Source of the DNA: Xanthocytophaga flava
Lineage (GTDB): Bacteria > Bacteroidota > Bacteroidia > Cytophagales > 172606-1
Reading direction: 5' to 3'
Length of the DNA stretch: 64,000 nt
Assembly: GCF_030068545.1 (NCBI RefSeq)
Contig: NZ_JASJOR010000002.1
Span: forward strand, 186,001-250,000
Shown: one piece after another, positions 1-8,405 of the stretch
Layout of the letters: the number at the start of each line of letters is the position of its first letter
Position numbering within the stretch: position 1 is the stretch's first letter
Position numbers and translations under genes: made by a program
Notes under the pieces: model-generated
What the model saw: the letters and a program-made list of their open reading frames with translations, nothing else
Told to the model about the DNA's origin: nothing
Databases searched by the model: none

Positions 1-2
1 GA

Positions 3-434
3 AGTTTTCACCTTCTGCAACACTTATTGGATGGCTCGATGAAGGCCATACCCAATATTCCATTAAATGTTGTTGATGTAAGAGATGTAGCAGACTTGCA
101 CATCCGCGCTATGACCAATCCCAAAGCAAACGGACAACGCTTTATCGCCACGGCAGATGGGCAGATTTCAATCCCTGAAATAGCAGCATTTCTGAAAAAG
201 AAGATGCCGGATATAGCCAAAAATGTTTCTACTAAAAAACTTCCTGACTGGATTCTGTATTTTACATCGTTATTTAATGTCAGAGCCAAAGAAGCTACTA
301 TGCTTCTGCAAGTGAACCGAAATGTAAGTAACCAAAAAGCAAAGAAGATTCTAGATTGGACACCCATAGCAACACAAGAACAAACTATACTTGCTTCTTT
401 AGAAAGTATGGTTAAATATGGAATTGTAAAATGA
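3..434 (+). CDS. NAD-dependent epimerase/dehydratase, C-terminal part (5' end outside window)
   Basis: The frame is open from base 3, so this is the C-terminal ~143 residues of a longer protein; the TTG at 27 is internal, not a start. The visible part contains NVVDVRDVADLHIRAM, which is the conserved substrate-domain segment of extended short-chain dehydrogenases of the dihydroflavonol-4-reductase/epimerase type, followed by the usual sugar/substrate-binding C-terminal helices. The Rossmann glycine motif and the Tyr-Lys pair must lie upstream of the window. It overlaps the next gene, an AraC regulator, by the four bases ATGA, so the two are translationally coupled. The substrate cannot be told from the fragment. 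Confidence 0.85.
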   Translation, partial: SFHLLQHLLDGSMKAIPNIPLNVVDVRDVADLHIRAMTNPKANGQRFIATADGQISIPEIAAFLKKKMPDIAKNVSTKKLPDWILYFTSLFNVRAKEATMLLQVNRNVSNQKAKKILDWTPIATQEQTILASLESMVKYGIVK

Positions 435-1216
435 GAGATATAGCGAAAGACAAGCAATCCAGCATATTAAAAGAGCAGTTTATACCTGACCATGTATTCT
501 TTTACATTATCAAAGGCGAAATTAGTTTTTTTGATGGAAATAGACGTTATACCTTCAAAGCGGGAGAATGTGGTATGGCACAAAGAAATCGTTTGGCAAA
601 ATACATTTTATCGGACAGTATAGAAGAATTTGAACCTATAATAGTGTGCTTTGAGGAAGCTTTTCTTCAACAGTTTGAGAAAAAACATAAAAAGTTAAAA
701 ACAACAACAGGTAAAACAAATGATGGATTTGTAAAGATTCAAACAACCGAACTAATTCATTCTTTTATTCATTCATTAAAGCCATATTACAAAGATGTGA
801 TGCAATTAGATGAAGCATTTGAAGAATTGAAGTCTGAAGAACTGCTACTTATTCTGTTACGGGATCAGCCGAAGCTCGCAGATATCTTGTTTGACTACAG
901 CATCCCAGAAAAAATCAATCTGGAGGCCTTTATGAACCGCAATTTTATGTTTAATGTGAGTATACAACGCTTTGCATATATGACAGGACGCAGTTTGTCG
1001 GCTTTCAAACGAGACTTTAAAAAAATATACAATGAGACCCCTAATCGTTGGTTAATTCAAAAACGATTGCAGGAGGCGTACTTGCTGCTTGATACTAAGA
1101 AGTGGAAACCATCAGATATCTATCTGGAATTGGGTTTTGAAACATTAGCCCATTTTTCGTATGCCTTCAAAAAACGCTTTGGCCATGCCCCATCGAAGCT
1201 TACAGAAAGTAGATGA
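431..1216 (+). CDS. AraC family transcriptional regulator
   Basis: This 261-residue protein has a small cupin-like N-terminal sensor half (a FYIIKGEISFFDG strand pair at about residues 24-36, then FKAGECGMA) and a C-terminal HTH_18 DNA-binding domain at about residues 155-255, with the second helix-turn-helix around ELGFETLAHFSYAFKKRFG. Its ATG overlaps the stop of the upstream epimerase gene (ATGA), so it is probably made with that enzyme and may control the same operon. It is one of two AraC regulators flanking the molybdenum hydroxylase genes, so it is the second candidate, after the gene at 4357-5256, for the protein that reads the 21-bp-spaced repeats nearby. Its ligand is unknown. Confidence 0.9.
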   Translation: MRDIAKDKQSSILKEQFIPDHVFFYIIKGEISFFDGNRRYTFKAGECGMAQRNRLAKYILSDSIEEFEPIIVCFEEAFLQQFEKKHKKLKTTTGKTNDGFVKIQTTELIHSFIHSLKPYYKDVMQLDEAFEELKSEELLLILLRDQPKLADILFDYSIPEKINLEAFMNRNFMFNVSIQRFAYMTGRSLSAFKRDFKKIYNETPNRWLIQKRLQEAYLLLDTKKWKPSDIYLELGFETLAHFSYAFKKRFGHAPSKLTESR

Positions 1217-1373
1217 CCTAATCAACTACTGATGAACATACACATACACACCAAAGATACCCCACTTTTACTAAAATAATAAGACAAAATCTCACTGACA
1301 TCTGAAATTGAAGCTTCGACATCATAGCCAACCAATTTAATGATGAACTACTATTTTAATCCATTAATCAATA

Positions 1374-1407
1374 GTTTGAAAATCATAGCTTATTGTTTGA
1401 TTTCTGT
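1374..1407 (+). promoter_or_regulatory. Direct repeat GTTTGA, 21-bp period: candidate AraC operator of the hydroxylase operon
   Basis: GTTTGAAAATCAT (1374) is followed exactly 21 bases later by GTTTGATTTCTGT (1395). The proximal copy ends 64 bases before the ATG at 1471. The same GTTTGATTTYCGT motif with the same 21-base period lies 57-67 bases before xdhC and an aldo/keto reductase gene. Two direct half-sites two helical turns apart are the classic layout of AraC-family operators. That an AraC protein binds here is inference. Confidence 0.6.
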
Positions 1408-1470
1408 AAGGTTAAAACCTATCAGATGAGTACTTTTATAGTACCCTATCTATTTATCAAACAAGTAATT

Positions 1471-1926
1471 ATGGCTAAGTTTAGTCTGAAAATTAATGGA
1501 AAAATCCGACAGGTAGATCTTGATCCTACTACGCCTCTCCTTTGGGTTTTGCGAGATCATCTGAATTTGCCAGGCACCAAATATGGCTGTGGCATCGGAA
1601 TGTGTGGAGCATGCACTGTTCATCTGGATGGAGTAGCCGTTCGTTCCTGCCAACTCCCTGTCTCCGTAGTAAACAAACAGGAAGTTACAACGATTGAAGG
1701 ATTGTCTGTTACGGGTGATCATCCTGTACAACAAGCCTGGATTGACCACGATGTGGCTCAGTGTGGGTATTGCCAGACTGGTCAGATTATGAGTGCAGCG
1801 GCATTATTGAAAAGTAATCCCAATCCTACCGATGAAGAGATAGAAACCTCTATGAGCGGCAACATCTGCCGTTGCGGTACATATCTGCGTATTCGGGAAG
1901 CCATTAAATCGGCTGCTAAAAAATAG
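1471..1926 (+). CDS. iorA: (2Fe-2S)-binding subunit of a molybdenum hydroxylase (isoquinoline 1-oxidoreductase alpha type)
   Basis: This 151-residue protein is the small iron-sulfur subunit that passes electrons from the molybdenum site of an aldehyde/isoquinoline-type hydroxylase. Cys40, Cys45, Cys48 and Cys60 form the plant-ferredoxin-like [2Fe-2S] site, and Cys98, Cys101, Cys133 and Cys135 (QCGYCQTGQ and CRCGTY) form the second, helical-bundle cluster. All eight ligands are present. The start at 1471 gives the usual family length; an in-frame ATG at 1393 would add 26 unrelated residues and would run into the operator-like repeat. The molybdopterin subunit follows after 36 bases. No FAD subunit is present, which is normal for the IorAB class, where a membrane cytochrome usually takes the electrons. 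The gene symbol reflects family, not proven substrate. Confidence 0.93.
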   Translation: MAKFSLKINGKIRQVDLDPTTPLLWVLRDHLNLPGTKYGCGIGMCGACTVHLDGVAVRSCQLPVSVVNKQEVTTIEGLSVTGDHPVQQAWIDHDVAQCGYCQTGQIMSAAALLKSNPNPTDEEIETSMSGNICRCGTYLRIREAIKSAAKK

Positions 1927-1962
1927 TCTTACAGTCTTTCATTTTGCTTATAATCGAAAAAG

Positions 1963-4203
1963 ATGGAAAATACATATAGCAGGCGTTCCTTTCTGAAATC
2001 TTCCTTACTCTCCAGTGGTGGCTTATTGTTAAGCTTTACCTGGTTGTCAAGCTTTCGTTCTACTGACAAGATGGAAGAATTACAGCTTTCTGAACAATGG
2101 AATCAGCTAAGTGGATATATTAAAATTACCCCAGATAATGTGATCAAAATCATGTGTCCTAATCCAGAGTTTGGACAAAACGTAATGACCTCATTATCCA
2201 TGATGATTGCAGAGGAACTGGATGCAGACTGGAACAATGTAGTGGTTGAGATCGCACCATTTGACTCTTCCCTATATGCTCGCCAGTTTAGTGGAGGTAG
2301 TCAATCAGTACGGCAGGCCTGGAAACCACTGCGTACAGTGGGTGCTGCTGCCCGTCAGATGTTGCAGCAAGCGGCTGCACAAACTTGGGGTGTCCCAGTA
2401 AACGAAGTAATGACAAAAGCAGGTGTGTTGTCGCATGCAAGCGGAAAAACTGCTACGTATGGAGAGATGAGTAGCAAAGCAGCAGCGATTCCTGTACCCA
2501 AAGATGTTAAGCTAAAAGAAGTGAAATCCTTTAACATTGTTCGAAAAGCACAAAAGAATGTTGAAAGCAAAAAAATAGTTACCGGCAAACCTTTGTTTGG
2601 TTTAGATTATCAGCAGGAAGGTATGCTCATTGCGATGATGGTTCACCCACCTGCTTTTGGCATGCAGTTAAAATCGTTTGATGCATCACAAGCGCTGAAA
2701 ATGCCAGGCATTACAGCAGCTTTTACCATTGATGTATTTCCGGATACATATGCAAAAGATAGTTTTGACACATGCTCCTTTAATGAACTGGTAGTTGTAG
2801 TGGGTAAAAGCACATGGGAGGTAATGAATGCCCGCAAGAAGCTGAAAGTCGAATGGACACTCACTCCTGAAAAGAAAGAAACTGTAAATATGTTTGGACG
2901 TAAAGTCGAACAACTGGTTCCGGCCGGGCTTGAAAACACAAAGGGGCACCTGGAAAAAATGAAAGAGATGAGTGCTAAATCTGCCAAGCTTTTACGAAAA
3001 GACGGTGATCCGGAAACAGCTTTCAAAAATGCGGCAAAAGTAATCGAACGCACATACACCGCACCTTTTCTGGCTCATAATTGCATGGAGCCTATGAACT
3101 TCTTTGCCCATGTCACTACCGAAAAAGCATTACTGGCCGGACCACTTCAGGCTCCCGAATTTGCAGAAAGAACTCTTTCAGCACGATTAGGCTTGCCAAT
3201 AGAAAAAATTGACATACAAATGACCCGGATGGGTGGTGGGTTTGGACGCAGAGCCTATGATCATTATCTGGTAGAAGCCGCCTTGATTTCTCAGAAGGCG
3301 AAAGCACCTGTTAAACTCATCTATACCCGTGAAGATGATATGACCTATGGTATCTATCGCCCCATGTATACAGCCACTTATCGTGCAGCATTGGATGCCA
3401 ATAAAAATCTGATAGCCTTTCATGTCAAAGGAGGAGGTATTCCTGAACATCCGGTGCATGCCAATCGTTTTCCGGCTGGAGCCGTGGATCACTATATGGT
3501 TGAAGGTTGGGAGATTCCGTCCAATATAACTGTTGGAGCTTTTCGGGCTCCCGGCTCTAATTTTAATGCGGCAGCTGAACAATCGTTTTTAGACGAACTG
3601 GCAGAAGCAATGGGAAAAGATCCTATTGAGATGCGTCTGGAACTATTGAAAAGGGCAAAGGAAAATCCGGTAGGAACAACTAATGAATATGATGCGGATC
3701 GGTATGCAGCTGTTTTGCAATTATTGAGGGAAAAATCGGGTTGGGGAAAATCCGAAAACGGCAAATACGGTCGAGGTGTAGCAGCTTATTTTTGCCACAA
3801 CTCGTATGCTGCTCATGTTGTAGATATGGTTATGAAAAATGGACAACCTTATGTCGAAAAAGTAACCAGCGTGGTAGATTGTGGCATTGTTGTCAATCCG
3901 GATGCTGCCACTAATATGGTACAGGGTGCCGTTGTAGATGGTATTGGCAATGCATTGTATGGGGCGTTGACTCACAAGGAAGGGGCTCCGGAACAGAGTA
4001 ATTTTCATAATTACCGCATCATTCGTAACAATGAGGCCCCCAAGAAAATAGATGTTCACTTTATTCAGAGTGAAGTTGATCCGACAGGTTTGGGAGAGCC
4101 ACCCTTTCCACCTGTATTTGGGGCTGTAGCCAACGCTTTGTACAAAAGCACAGGTAAACGATTTTATAACCAACCCTTCAGTACAGAGTTTTCCAATTCG
4201 TAG
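1963..4203 (+). CDS. iorB: Molybdopterin-dependent hydroxylase, large subunit (isoquinoline 1-oxidoreductase beta type)
   Basis: This 746-residue catalytic subunit of the xanthine-oxidase superfamily belongs to the IorB/aldehyde-oxidase class in which the a/b-hammerhead and two Moco-binding domains are on one chain. It opens with a Tat-type signal (SRRSFLKSS, Arg7-Arg8, then a hydrophobic stretch), so the folded enzyme should be exported with its partner. Moco-contact motifs are visible at MGGGFGRRAYDHYLVEAA and AFRAPGSNFNAAAEQSFLDE, and the region with the catalytic glutamate is GLGEPPFPPVFGAVANAL near the C terminus. It sits 36 bases after the iron-sulfur subunit. A maturation factor (XdhC, 5651-6805) and two aldo/keto reductases nearby suggest oxidation of aldehydes or N-heterocycles; the true substrate is unknown. 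Confidence 0.93.
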   Translation: MENTYSRRSFLKSSLLSSGGLLLSFTWLSSFRSTDKMEELQLSEQWNQLSGYIKITPDNVIKIMCPNPEFGQNVMTSLSMMIAEELDADWNNVVVEIAPFDSSLYARQFSGGSQSVRQAWKPLRTVGAAARQMLQQAAAQTWGVPVNEVMTKAGVLSHASGKTATYGEMSSKAAAIPVPKDVKLKEVKSFNIVRKAQKNVESKKIVTGKPLFGLDYQQEGMLIAMMVHPPAFGMQLKSFDASQALKMPGITAAFTIDVFPDTYAKDSFDTCSFNELVVVVGKSTWEVMNARKKLKVEWTLTPEKKETVNMFGRKVEQLVPAGLENTKGHLEKMKEMSAKSAKLLRKDGDPETAFKNAAKVIERTYTAPFLAHNCMEPMNFFAHVTTEKALLAGPLQAPEFAERTLSARLGLPIEKIDIQMTRMGGGFGRRAYDHYLVEAALISQKAKAPVKLIYTREDDMTYGIYRPMYTATYRAALDANKNLIAFHVKGGGIPEHPVHANRFPAGAVDHYMVEGWEIPSNITVGAFRAPGSNFNAAAEQSFLDELAEAMGKDPIEMRLELLKRAKENPVGTTNEYDADRYAAVLQLLREKSGWGKSENGKYGRGVAAYFCHNSYAAHVVDMVMKNGQPYVEKVTSVVDCGIVVNPDAATNMVQGAVVDGIGNALYGALTHKEGAPEQSNFHNYRIIRNNEAPKKIDVHFIQSEVDPTGLGEPPFPPVFGAVANALYKSTGKRFYNQPFSTEFSNS

Positions 4204-4210
4204 AAAACAC

Positions 4211-4246
4211 ATCAGGATTCTGAATACAATGGTTCAGAATCCTGAT
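4211..4246 (+). terminator. Hairpin terminator after the hydroxylase operon
   Basis: Perfect 14-bp stem (ATCAGGATTCTGAA and its complement) with an 8-base loop, 8 bases after the stop codon, followed by AAAATCTATTT. The convergent AraC gene ends about 110 bases further on, so it probably closes the iorAB operon. Confidence 0.75.
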
Positions 4247-4356
4247 AAAATCTATTTAGAAAGTTCCTTAACAGATGCACTCTATTCTTCTTCTATGAAT
4301 ATATCTTATCTCTAATCAAACTACGATCTAGAACAGGAGTTCAGATAAATAGTTAG

Positions 4357-5256
4357 CTAACTATTTCTGAATCTGGAAGGATTGACGCCTACATGTTGTT
4401 TAAAAAAGTTATCAAAATGCGTGACTTCCGGAAATCGTAATGCATAGGCAATTTCTGATATCTGCCAGTTGCTGTGTTTTAAAAGAATCTTTGCTTCCTG
4501 TAGAATACGTTCGGCAATCAGGTGTGAAGTAGTTTTCTGGGTTATCATTTTAATCGCCCGATTCAAATGGTTCACATGAATATTGAGTTGATTGGCAAAA
4601 TCAGAGGCTGCCCGCAACTTTACCTGCTGATGAGCCTGATCAATCGGAAACTGTCGTTCCAGCAGTTCTAAAAATAGAGATACAATTCGTTGAGAGGCAT
4701 TTAATTGTTGCTTTTCACTTCGGGCTGCGGGCTGTATTTTCATAGCAAAATGAATCAGTTCAAACACCAGATTGCGTAGCAGGTCATACTTGTATGTATA
4801 ATCTGAATGGATTTCTTCAAACATCCGTTCATAGATTGCATGTACTCTGCTTACCTGTTCGTCAGTCAGTTCAAAGATATGTGTGCCCTCCGGTTGAAAA
4901 ATGGTATACTGAGCCAGATCGCCAAACTGATGAAAAAACTGCTGATTAAAAATACAGTAAAAACCCTGCCGGATATTGTCCAGATGTTCCCATTTATAGG
5001 GTATTTGAGGATTGGAAAAAGATAAGGCCTGTTTGTGTACTTCCACTACTTTATCAGCATAGTGCACCTTACTTTTACCAACAACGAACATAATTTTATA
5101 ATAGTCACGTCTTTTGTAGGGAATAGAAGTGGGTTGTCCTTCCACTAAAGGCTCTAAGCGAAACAGATTGAAATGCCCGATGCCATTACCCATACGATCA
5201 GGCAATCGGTTAAACTTTTGCTTATATAATTCTTCCAGGGTTTCTACCTTATTCAT
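4357..5256 (-). CDS. AraC family transcriptional regulator
   Basis: This 299-residue regulator has a cupin-type N-terminal arm and sensor (about residues 25-110, including KVHYADKVVEVHKQALSFSN) and a C-terminal HTH_18 domain in the last ~100 residues (NHLNRAIKMITQKTTSHLIAER and the second helix at IAYALRFPEVTHFDNFFKQH). This is the form common in Bacteroidota, where such regulators control nearby reductase and hydroxylase genes. It lies between the iorAB operon (converging) and xdhC (same strand, 395 bases upstream). The likely targets are the 21-bp direct repeats before iorA, xdhC and the reductase at 7087-8082. Its own leader holds only a weak half-site-like GTTTGGTTTCGG near 5392. Confidence 0.9.
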   Translation of the reverse strand: MNKVETLEELYKQKFNRLPDRMGNGIGHFNLFRLEPLVEGQPTSIPYKRRDYYKIMFVVGKSKVHYADKVVEVHKQALSFSNPQIPYKWEHLDNIRQGFYCIFNQQFFHQFGDLAQYTIFQPEGTHIFELTDEQVSRVHAIYERMFEEIHSDYTYKYDLLRNLVFELIHFAMKIQPAARSEKQQLNASQRIVSLFLELLERQFPIDQAHQQVKLRAASDFANQLNIHVNHLNRAIKMITQKTTSHLIAERILQEAKILLKHSNWQISEIAYALRFPEVTHFDNFFKQHVGVNPSRFRNS

Positions 5257-5650
5257 AGGATCAATGTTAAACTGTATAACAAAACAATAGTCTAGTGTAG
5301 CTGCAATGATCTCTGGAGTAATTGCTTATGTATGGCTAAAGCCCACATTGATTGTATGCCATAGAAAGATGGCAGTGGCTGGTTTGTAAAGGTTTGGTTT
5401 CGGTTCATATCAGGTAGAAATTAAAAAGTGGTAAAACAGCAGACTAAAGATCGTCAATCTATTTTACACACATATATATTTTAGACAATCGACAAATTGC
5501 CCCTACGATATAACATTGGGTGCCTGTTTATCGCAGTTGGGCGAGAAAATAAGTTGTTTGTCGAAAGAATATCCAGTTTGGAGCGGATAAGAGAAGGTAG
5601 GCCAGATTTATATTCTGGCATAAGGAGATACTGAGTGGGGTATGCTTATC
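5257..5650. other. Intergenic region between xdhC and the AraC gene
   Basis: No supported gene. It must carry the promoter of the AraC gene. A single sequence resembling the operator half-site (GTTTGGTTTCGG, near 5392) is the only notable motif, and the 21-bp partner is missing. Confidence 0.4.
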
Positions 5651-6805
5651 TCAAAGAGTAGCCTCTTTAAAAACCTGATCGCTTTGGGTATCACGATGAT
5701 GGATAGGTCCCTGCCGCAATTTGAGAAAACCAGCCTGACGACGGGTGAATCTTCCCATGACTTCAGCTGTAATGGCCACAGCAATTTCATAAGGAGTTTC
5801 TGCTCCTATGTCCAGTCCTATCGGAGCATGAATCCGGTCCCAATCTTTATCCGAAAAATATATACCCTGATCGGTAAATTCAGCTATCATTTTCTCAAAC
5901 CGCTTTTTCGGTCCCAGGATACCAATGTAGGGAGTAGTAGTTTTTAGCAGTTTTTTCAGGATATCCCTGTCATACTCATAATTGTGAGACATAAGTACAC
6001 AGGCAGTGTTGGACTGGACTACAAACTCCTGGTCTACAAATTCTCTGTGACAAAGTGAAAGCGTATCTGCCTGAGGAAAGAAAACGGGTGCAATATGGGC
6101 TACACATTCGTCAGTAACCGTTACGCTCCACCCCAGGTTCTTAGCCAGCTGACTCAGAGGACGGGCATCAAATCCACCTCCAAAAATTAGTAACTGAATG
6201 GGAGGTTGTATCAATTCAAGAAATATATCAAACGTCTCTTCGCCGACCGTATACTGTTGGGCTCTGGATTTTTTGGCTCCCAGCAGTTCTATCAGGTCCT
6301 TTTCAAGCTGGAAGCAAAGGTCTGGATACTGAATATTCTCGTCTATGGCAAAAGTTTGTTTCACTACCATTTTTTTCCCAAGAAATGCTTCATTACCTGA
6401 AAAGATAGTAGCCACAGCAACCTCCTGCTGTAAATTAATCAGTTGCTCAAAAAAATGAATGGGATTAGCCATATCATCAGGGTCTACCGCTTCGAAGAGC
6501 ACATCTATCACCCCATTACATCCTAAATTAATGCCAAGGTTTTTATTTTCATCATCCCTCGTATCATATGTAACACATAGGGGTGTTTTCTCCCGCATAA
6601 CCTGGCGGGCTTTACGCAAGGCATCTCCTTCCAGGCATCCTCCACTGATAGAGCCAAACCATCTGCCATCATCAATAATAAGCATACGGGCACCAGGGCT
6701 TCTGTAAGAAGAACCTCTTACCTGAACCACAGTAGCCAGAGCCACATTTTGTTTACCCAGATCCAGGTTACGGTATGTTTCACAGATAGTATGCAGTTCA
6801 TTCAT
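5651..6805 (-). CDS. xdhC: XdhC/CoxI family molybdenum-cofactor maturation protein
   Basis: This 384-residue protein binds the molybdenum cofactor, has it sulfurated and hands it to xanthine-oxidase-type enzymes. The XdhC_CoxI domain is N-terminal, with VVQVRGSSYRSPGARMLI and the signature SGGCLEGD at about residues 49-56. The C-terminal Rossmann-like XdhC_C domain starts at IQLLIFGGGFDARPL and ends near YEIAVAITAEVMGRF. The start at 6805 is chosen because it gives the normal family N terminus; the frame stays open to 6964 but the extra 53 residues look non-coding and would cover the operator-like repeats. It probably services the IorAB-type hydroxylase at 1471-4203, with which it shares the upstream repeat. 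Confidence 0.92.
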   Translation of the reverse strand: MNELHTICETYRNLDLGKQNVALATVVQVRGSSYRSPGARMLIIDDGRWFGSISGGCLEGDALRKARQVMREKTPLCVTYDTRDDENKNLGINLGCNGVIDVLFEAVDPDDMANPIHFFEQLINLQQEVAVATIFSGNEAFLGKKMVVKQTFAIDENIQYPDLCFQLEKDLIELLGAKKSRAQQYTVGEETFDIFLELIQPPIQLLIFGGGFDARPLSQLAKNLGWSVTVTDECVAHIAPVFFPQADTLSLCHREFVDQEFVVQSNTACVLMSHNYEYDRDILKKLLKTTTPYIGILGPKKRFEKMIAEFTDQGIYFSDKDWDRIHAPIGLDIGAETPYEIAVAITAEVMGRFTRRQAGFLKLRQGPIHHRDTQSDQVFKEATL

Positions 6806-6871
6806 AGTACTGTTATCCAGATTCCACTTTAACACAGATACAAAACTATAGGAATAACTCCTAAGAAAACA

Positions 6872-6905
6872 ACGAAAATCAAACCAATTATTACGAAAAT
6901 CAAAC
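6872..6905 (-). promoter_or_regulatory. 21-bp-spaced direct repeat before xdhC: candidate AraC operator
   Basis: On the + strand ACGAAAATCAAAC occurs at 6872 and again at 6893, an exact 13-base duplicate with a 21-base period. On the coding strand it reads GTTTGATTTTCGT twice. The proximal copy lies 67 bases before the xdhC ATG. It matches the arrays before iorA (1374) and the aldo/keto reductase (8139). Confidence 0.65.
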
Positions 6906-6922
6906 GAACAGGGCAGATTCAA

Positions 6923-6961
6923 AATAAGGCATCCACTGCTTTTGCCAATGGATGCCTTATT
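6923..6961 (-). terminator. Hairpin terminator after the aldo/keto reductase
   Basis: Perfect 13-bp stem (AATAAGGCATCCA with its complement at 6949-6961) and a 13-base loop. Read on the minus strand it is followed by TTTTGAATC. It lies about 125 bases after the reductase stop and just upstream of the xdhC operator, so it separates the two units. Confidence 0.65.
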
Positions 6962-7086
6962 CATTAGTTATTCAAAGTAACCATATTAATAACAAACGGA
7001 TATGTTACATCGCTTTTCTCTAATTAAAAAGTTTTATTTACATCCTGCCATCTTCTTCATGTCGGCATCTGTAGTGTAGGTGTACA

Positions 7087-8082
7087 TCACTTACCGACTC
7101 TTTGTTGTAAGTGTTGAGGATATCTGGCTCCCTGTACCTGTATAGTTGAAAATACTTCCTCAATCTCCTGTAGATCCTCTTTAGTTAAAACTATCTGCGC
7201 AGCCTTCAGGTTTTCTTCCAACCGATGAATTTTGGTAGTACCTGGGATCGGAGCAATCCAGGGCTTTTGAGCCAGCACCCAAGCCAAAGCTATCTGTGCA
7301 GGAGTGACCTGTTTCTTTTTGGCAAACTCCGTCAGCTTCTCTACCACAATCTGATTGGCTTTTCGATTTTCCTCATTGAATCGGGGCACTATATTTCGAA
7401 AATCCGTTGGGTCAAATTTAGTGTTTGCATTGATGGTACCTGTGAGAAAGCCTCTGCCAAGCGGACTAAAGGGAACAAAACCGATCCCTAGCTCTTCCAG
7501 TGTAGGAAATACTTCTTTTTCAGGTTCTCTCCACCAGAGAGAATATTCACTTTGCAGCACTGTAACAGGTTGCACTGCATGTGCTCTGCGGATGCTGTCT
7601 ACCCCTGCTTCAGACATACCAAAATATTTTACTTTTCCTTCTTTGATCAGCTCCTTCACTGTTCCTGCTACATCCTCTATGGGTACAACCGGATCTACAC
7701 GATGTTGATACAAAAGGTCAATCCGGTCTGTTTTTAATCGTTTGAGCGCTGCCTCTGTCACATTCCGGATGTTCTGTGGGCTACTGTCCAGGCCCAAATC
7801 CGTTTTTCCATTCTTGAATCCGAATTTGGTTGCAATCACCACCTGATCCCGAAACGGTGCCAGTGCCTCGCCTAAAAGCGCTTCATTTGCAAAGGGGCCA
7901 TAGGCTTCGGCAGTATCGAAAAAAGTAACACCCAGTTCGAACGCCTTGCATAGTAATTTGATAGCATCTTCTTTACTTGTTTCAGGGCCATATCCAAAGC
8001 TTAACCCCATACAACCCAAACCGATTGCGGAGACTTCCAGTCCGCTGGTTCCTAATCTACGTATTGGCAATTGTGCAGACAT
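7087..8082 (-). CDS. Aldo/keto reductase
   Basis: This 331-residue NADPH-dependent oxidoreductase is of the YajO/IolS-like long-loop class. The catalytic tetrad is complete: Asp56 and Tyr61 (FFDTAEAYGPF), Lys86 (ATKFGF) and His127 (LLYQHRVDP). The C-terminal cofactor motif PIPGTTKIHRLEENLKAA is intact. It has its own terminator and a 21-bp-spaced repeat upstream that matches those before iorA and xdhC, so it is probably expressed with the molybdenum hydroxylase. The hydroxylase and the reductase would then work on related aldehydes, but the substrate cannot be read from the sequence. Confidence 0.93.
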   Translation of the reverse strand: MSAQLPIRRLGTSGLEVSAIGLGCMGLSFGYGPETSKEDAIKLLCKAFELGVTFFDTAEAYGPFANEALLGEALAPFRDQVVIATKFGFKNGKTDLGLDSSPQNIRNVTEAALKRLKTDRIDLLYQHRVDPVVPIEDVAGTVKELIKEGKVKYFGMSEAGVDSIRRAHAVQPVTVLQSEYSLWWREPEKEVFPTLEELGIGFVPFSPLGRGFLTGTINANTKFDPTDFRNIVPRFNEENRKANQIVVEKLTEFAKKKQVTPAQIALAWVLAQKPWIAPIPGTTKIHRLEENLKAAQIVLTKEDLQEIEEVFSTIQVQGARYPQHLQQRVGK

Positions 8083-8138
8083 AACCTATAGATTTAAAAT
8101 GATGGTACAAAAGTAACTTCACCTCCAAACACAAAACA

Positions 8139-8192
8139 ATGAAAATCAAATAACTTCCTACGGAAATCAAACAATTTTCGTAGGAAGTTATT
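8139..8192 (-). promoter_or_regulatory. 21-bp direct repeat plus 14-bp inverted repeat before the aldo/keto reductase
   Basis: On the + strand ATGAAAATCAAAT (8139) and ACGGAAATCAAAC (8160) are 21 bases apart; the coding strand reads GTTTGATTTCCGT then ATTTGATTTTCAT, 57 bases before the ATG. The distal copy sits inside the loop of a perfect inverted repeat, AATAACTTCCTACG (8149-8162) with its complement at 8179-8192. The inverted repeat could be a second protein site or an upstream hairpin. Confidence 0.6.
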
Positions 8193-8405
8193 CAGAGCAA
8201 AATTACTTCTATTGCTTAGGAGAAATTTTTGATTCCAGTCAACCACTAAGTCAGATTGTGTATGAGTTAGGACCTCATGGCAAATAGAGTTCGGTTTCCG
8301 AGCAAAAGCACACTCCAGATCCAAAGGCCGCTGGTCTTGTCACGCCTGTCCCTCCGTAGCGGAAAGATTGTTTTAGAAGGACAAAAACCAACGAAAGTGA
8401 TTAAT

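Noticed and set aside
7026..7083. Short frame ending DADMKKMAGCK after the aldo/keto reductase
   Set aside because: Only 17 codons with a stop directly upstream; too short to support as a gene or a remnant.
8094..8324. 76-codon open frame upstream of the aldo/keto reductase on the minus strand
   Set aside because: It runs through the operator repeats and an inverted repeat; the amino acids simply mirror those repeats (FDFRRKLFDF).
8281..8400. Possible fifth copy of the MITE-like element
   Set aside because: Only short, scattered matches (CCAAAGGCC, CCTGTCCCTCC) and no inverted ends.
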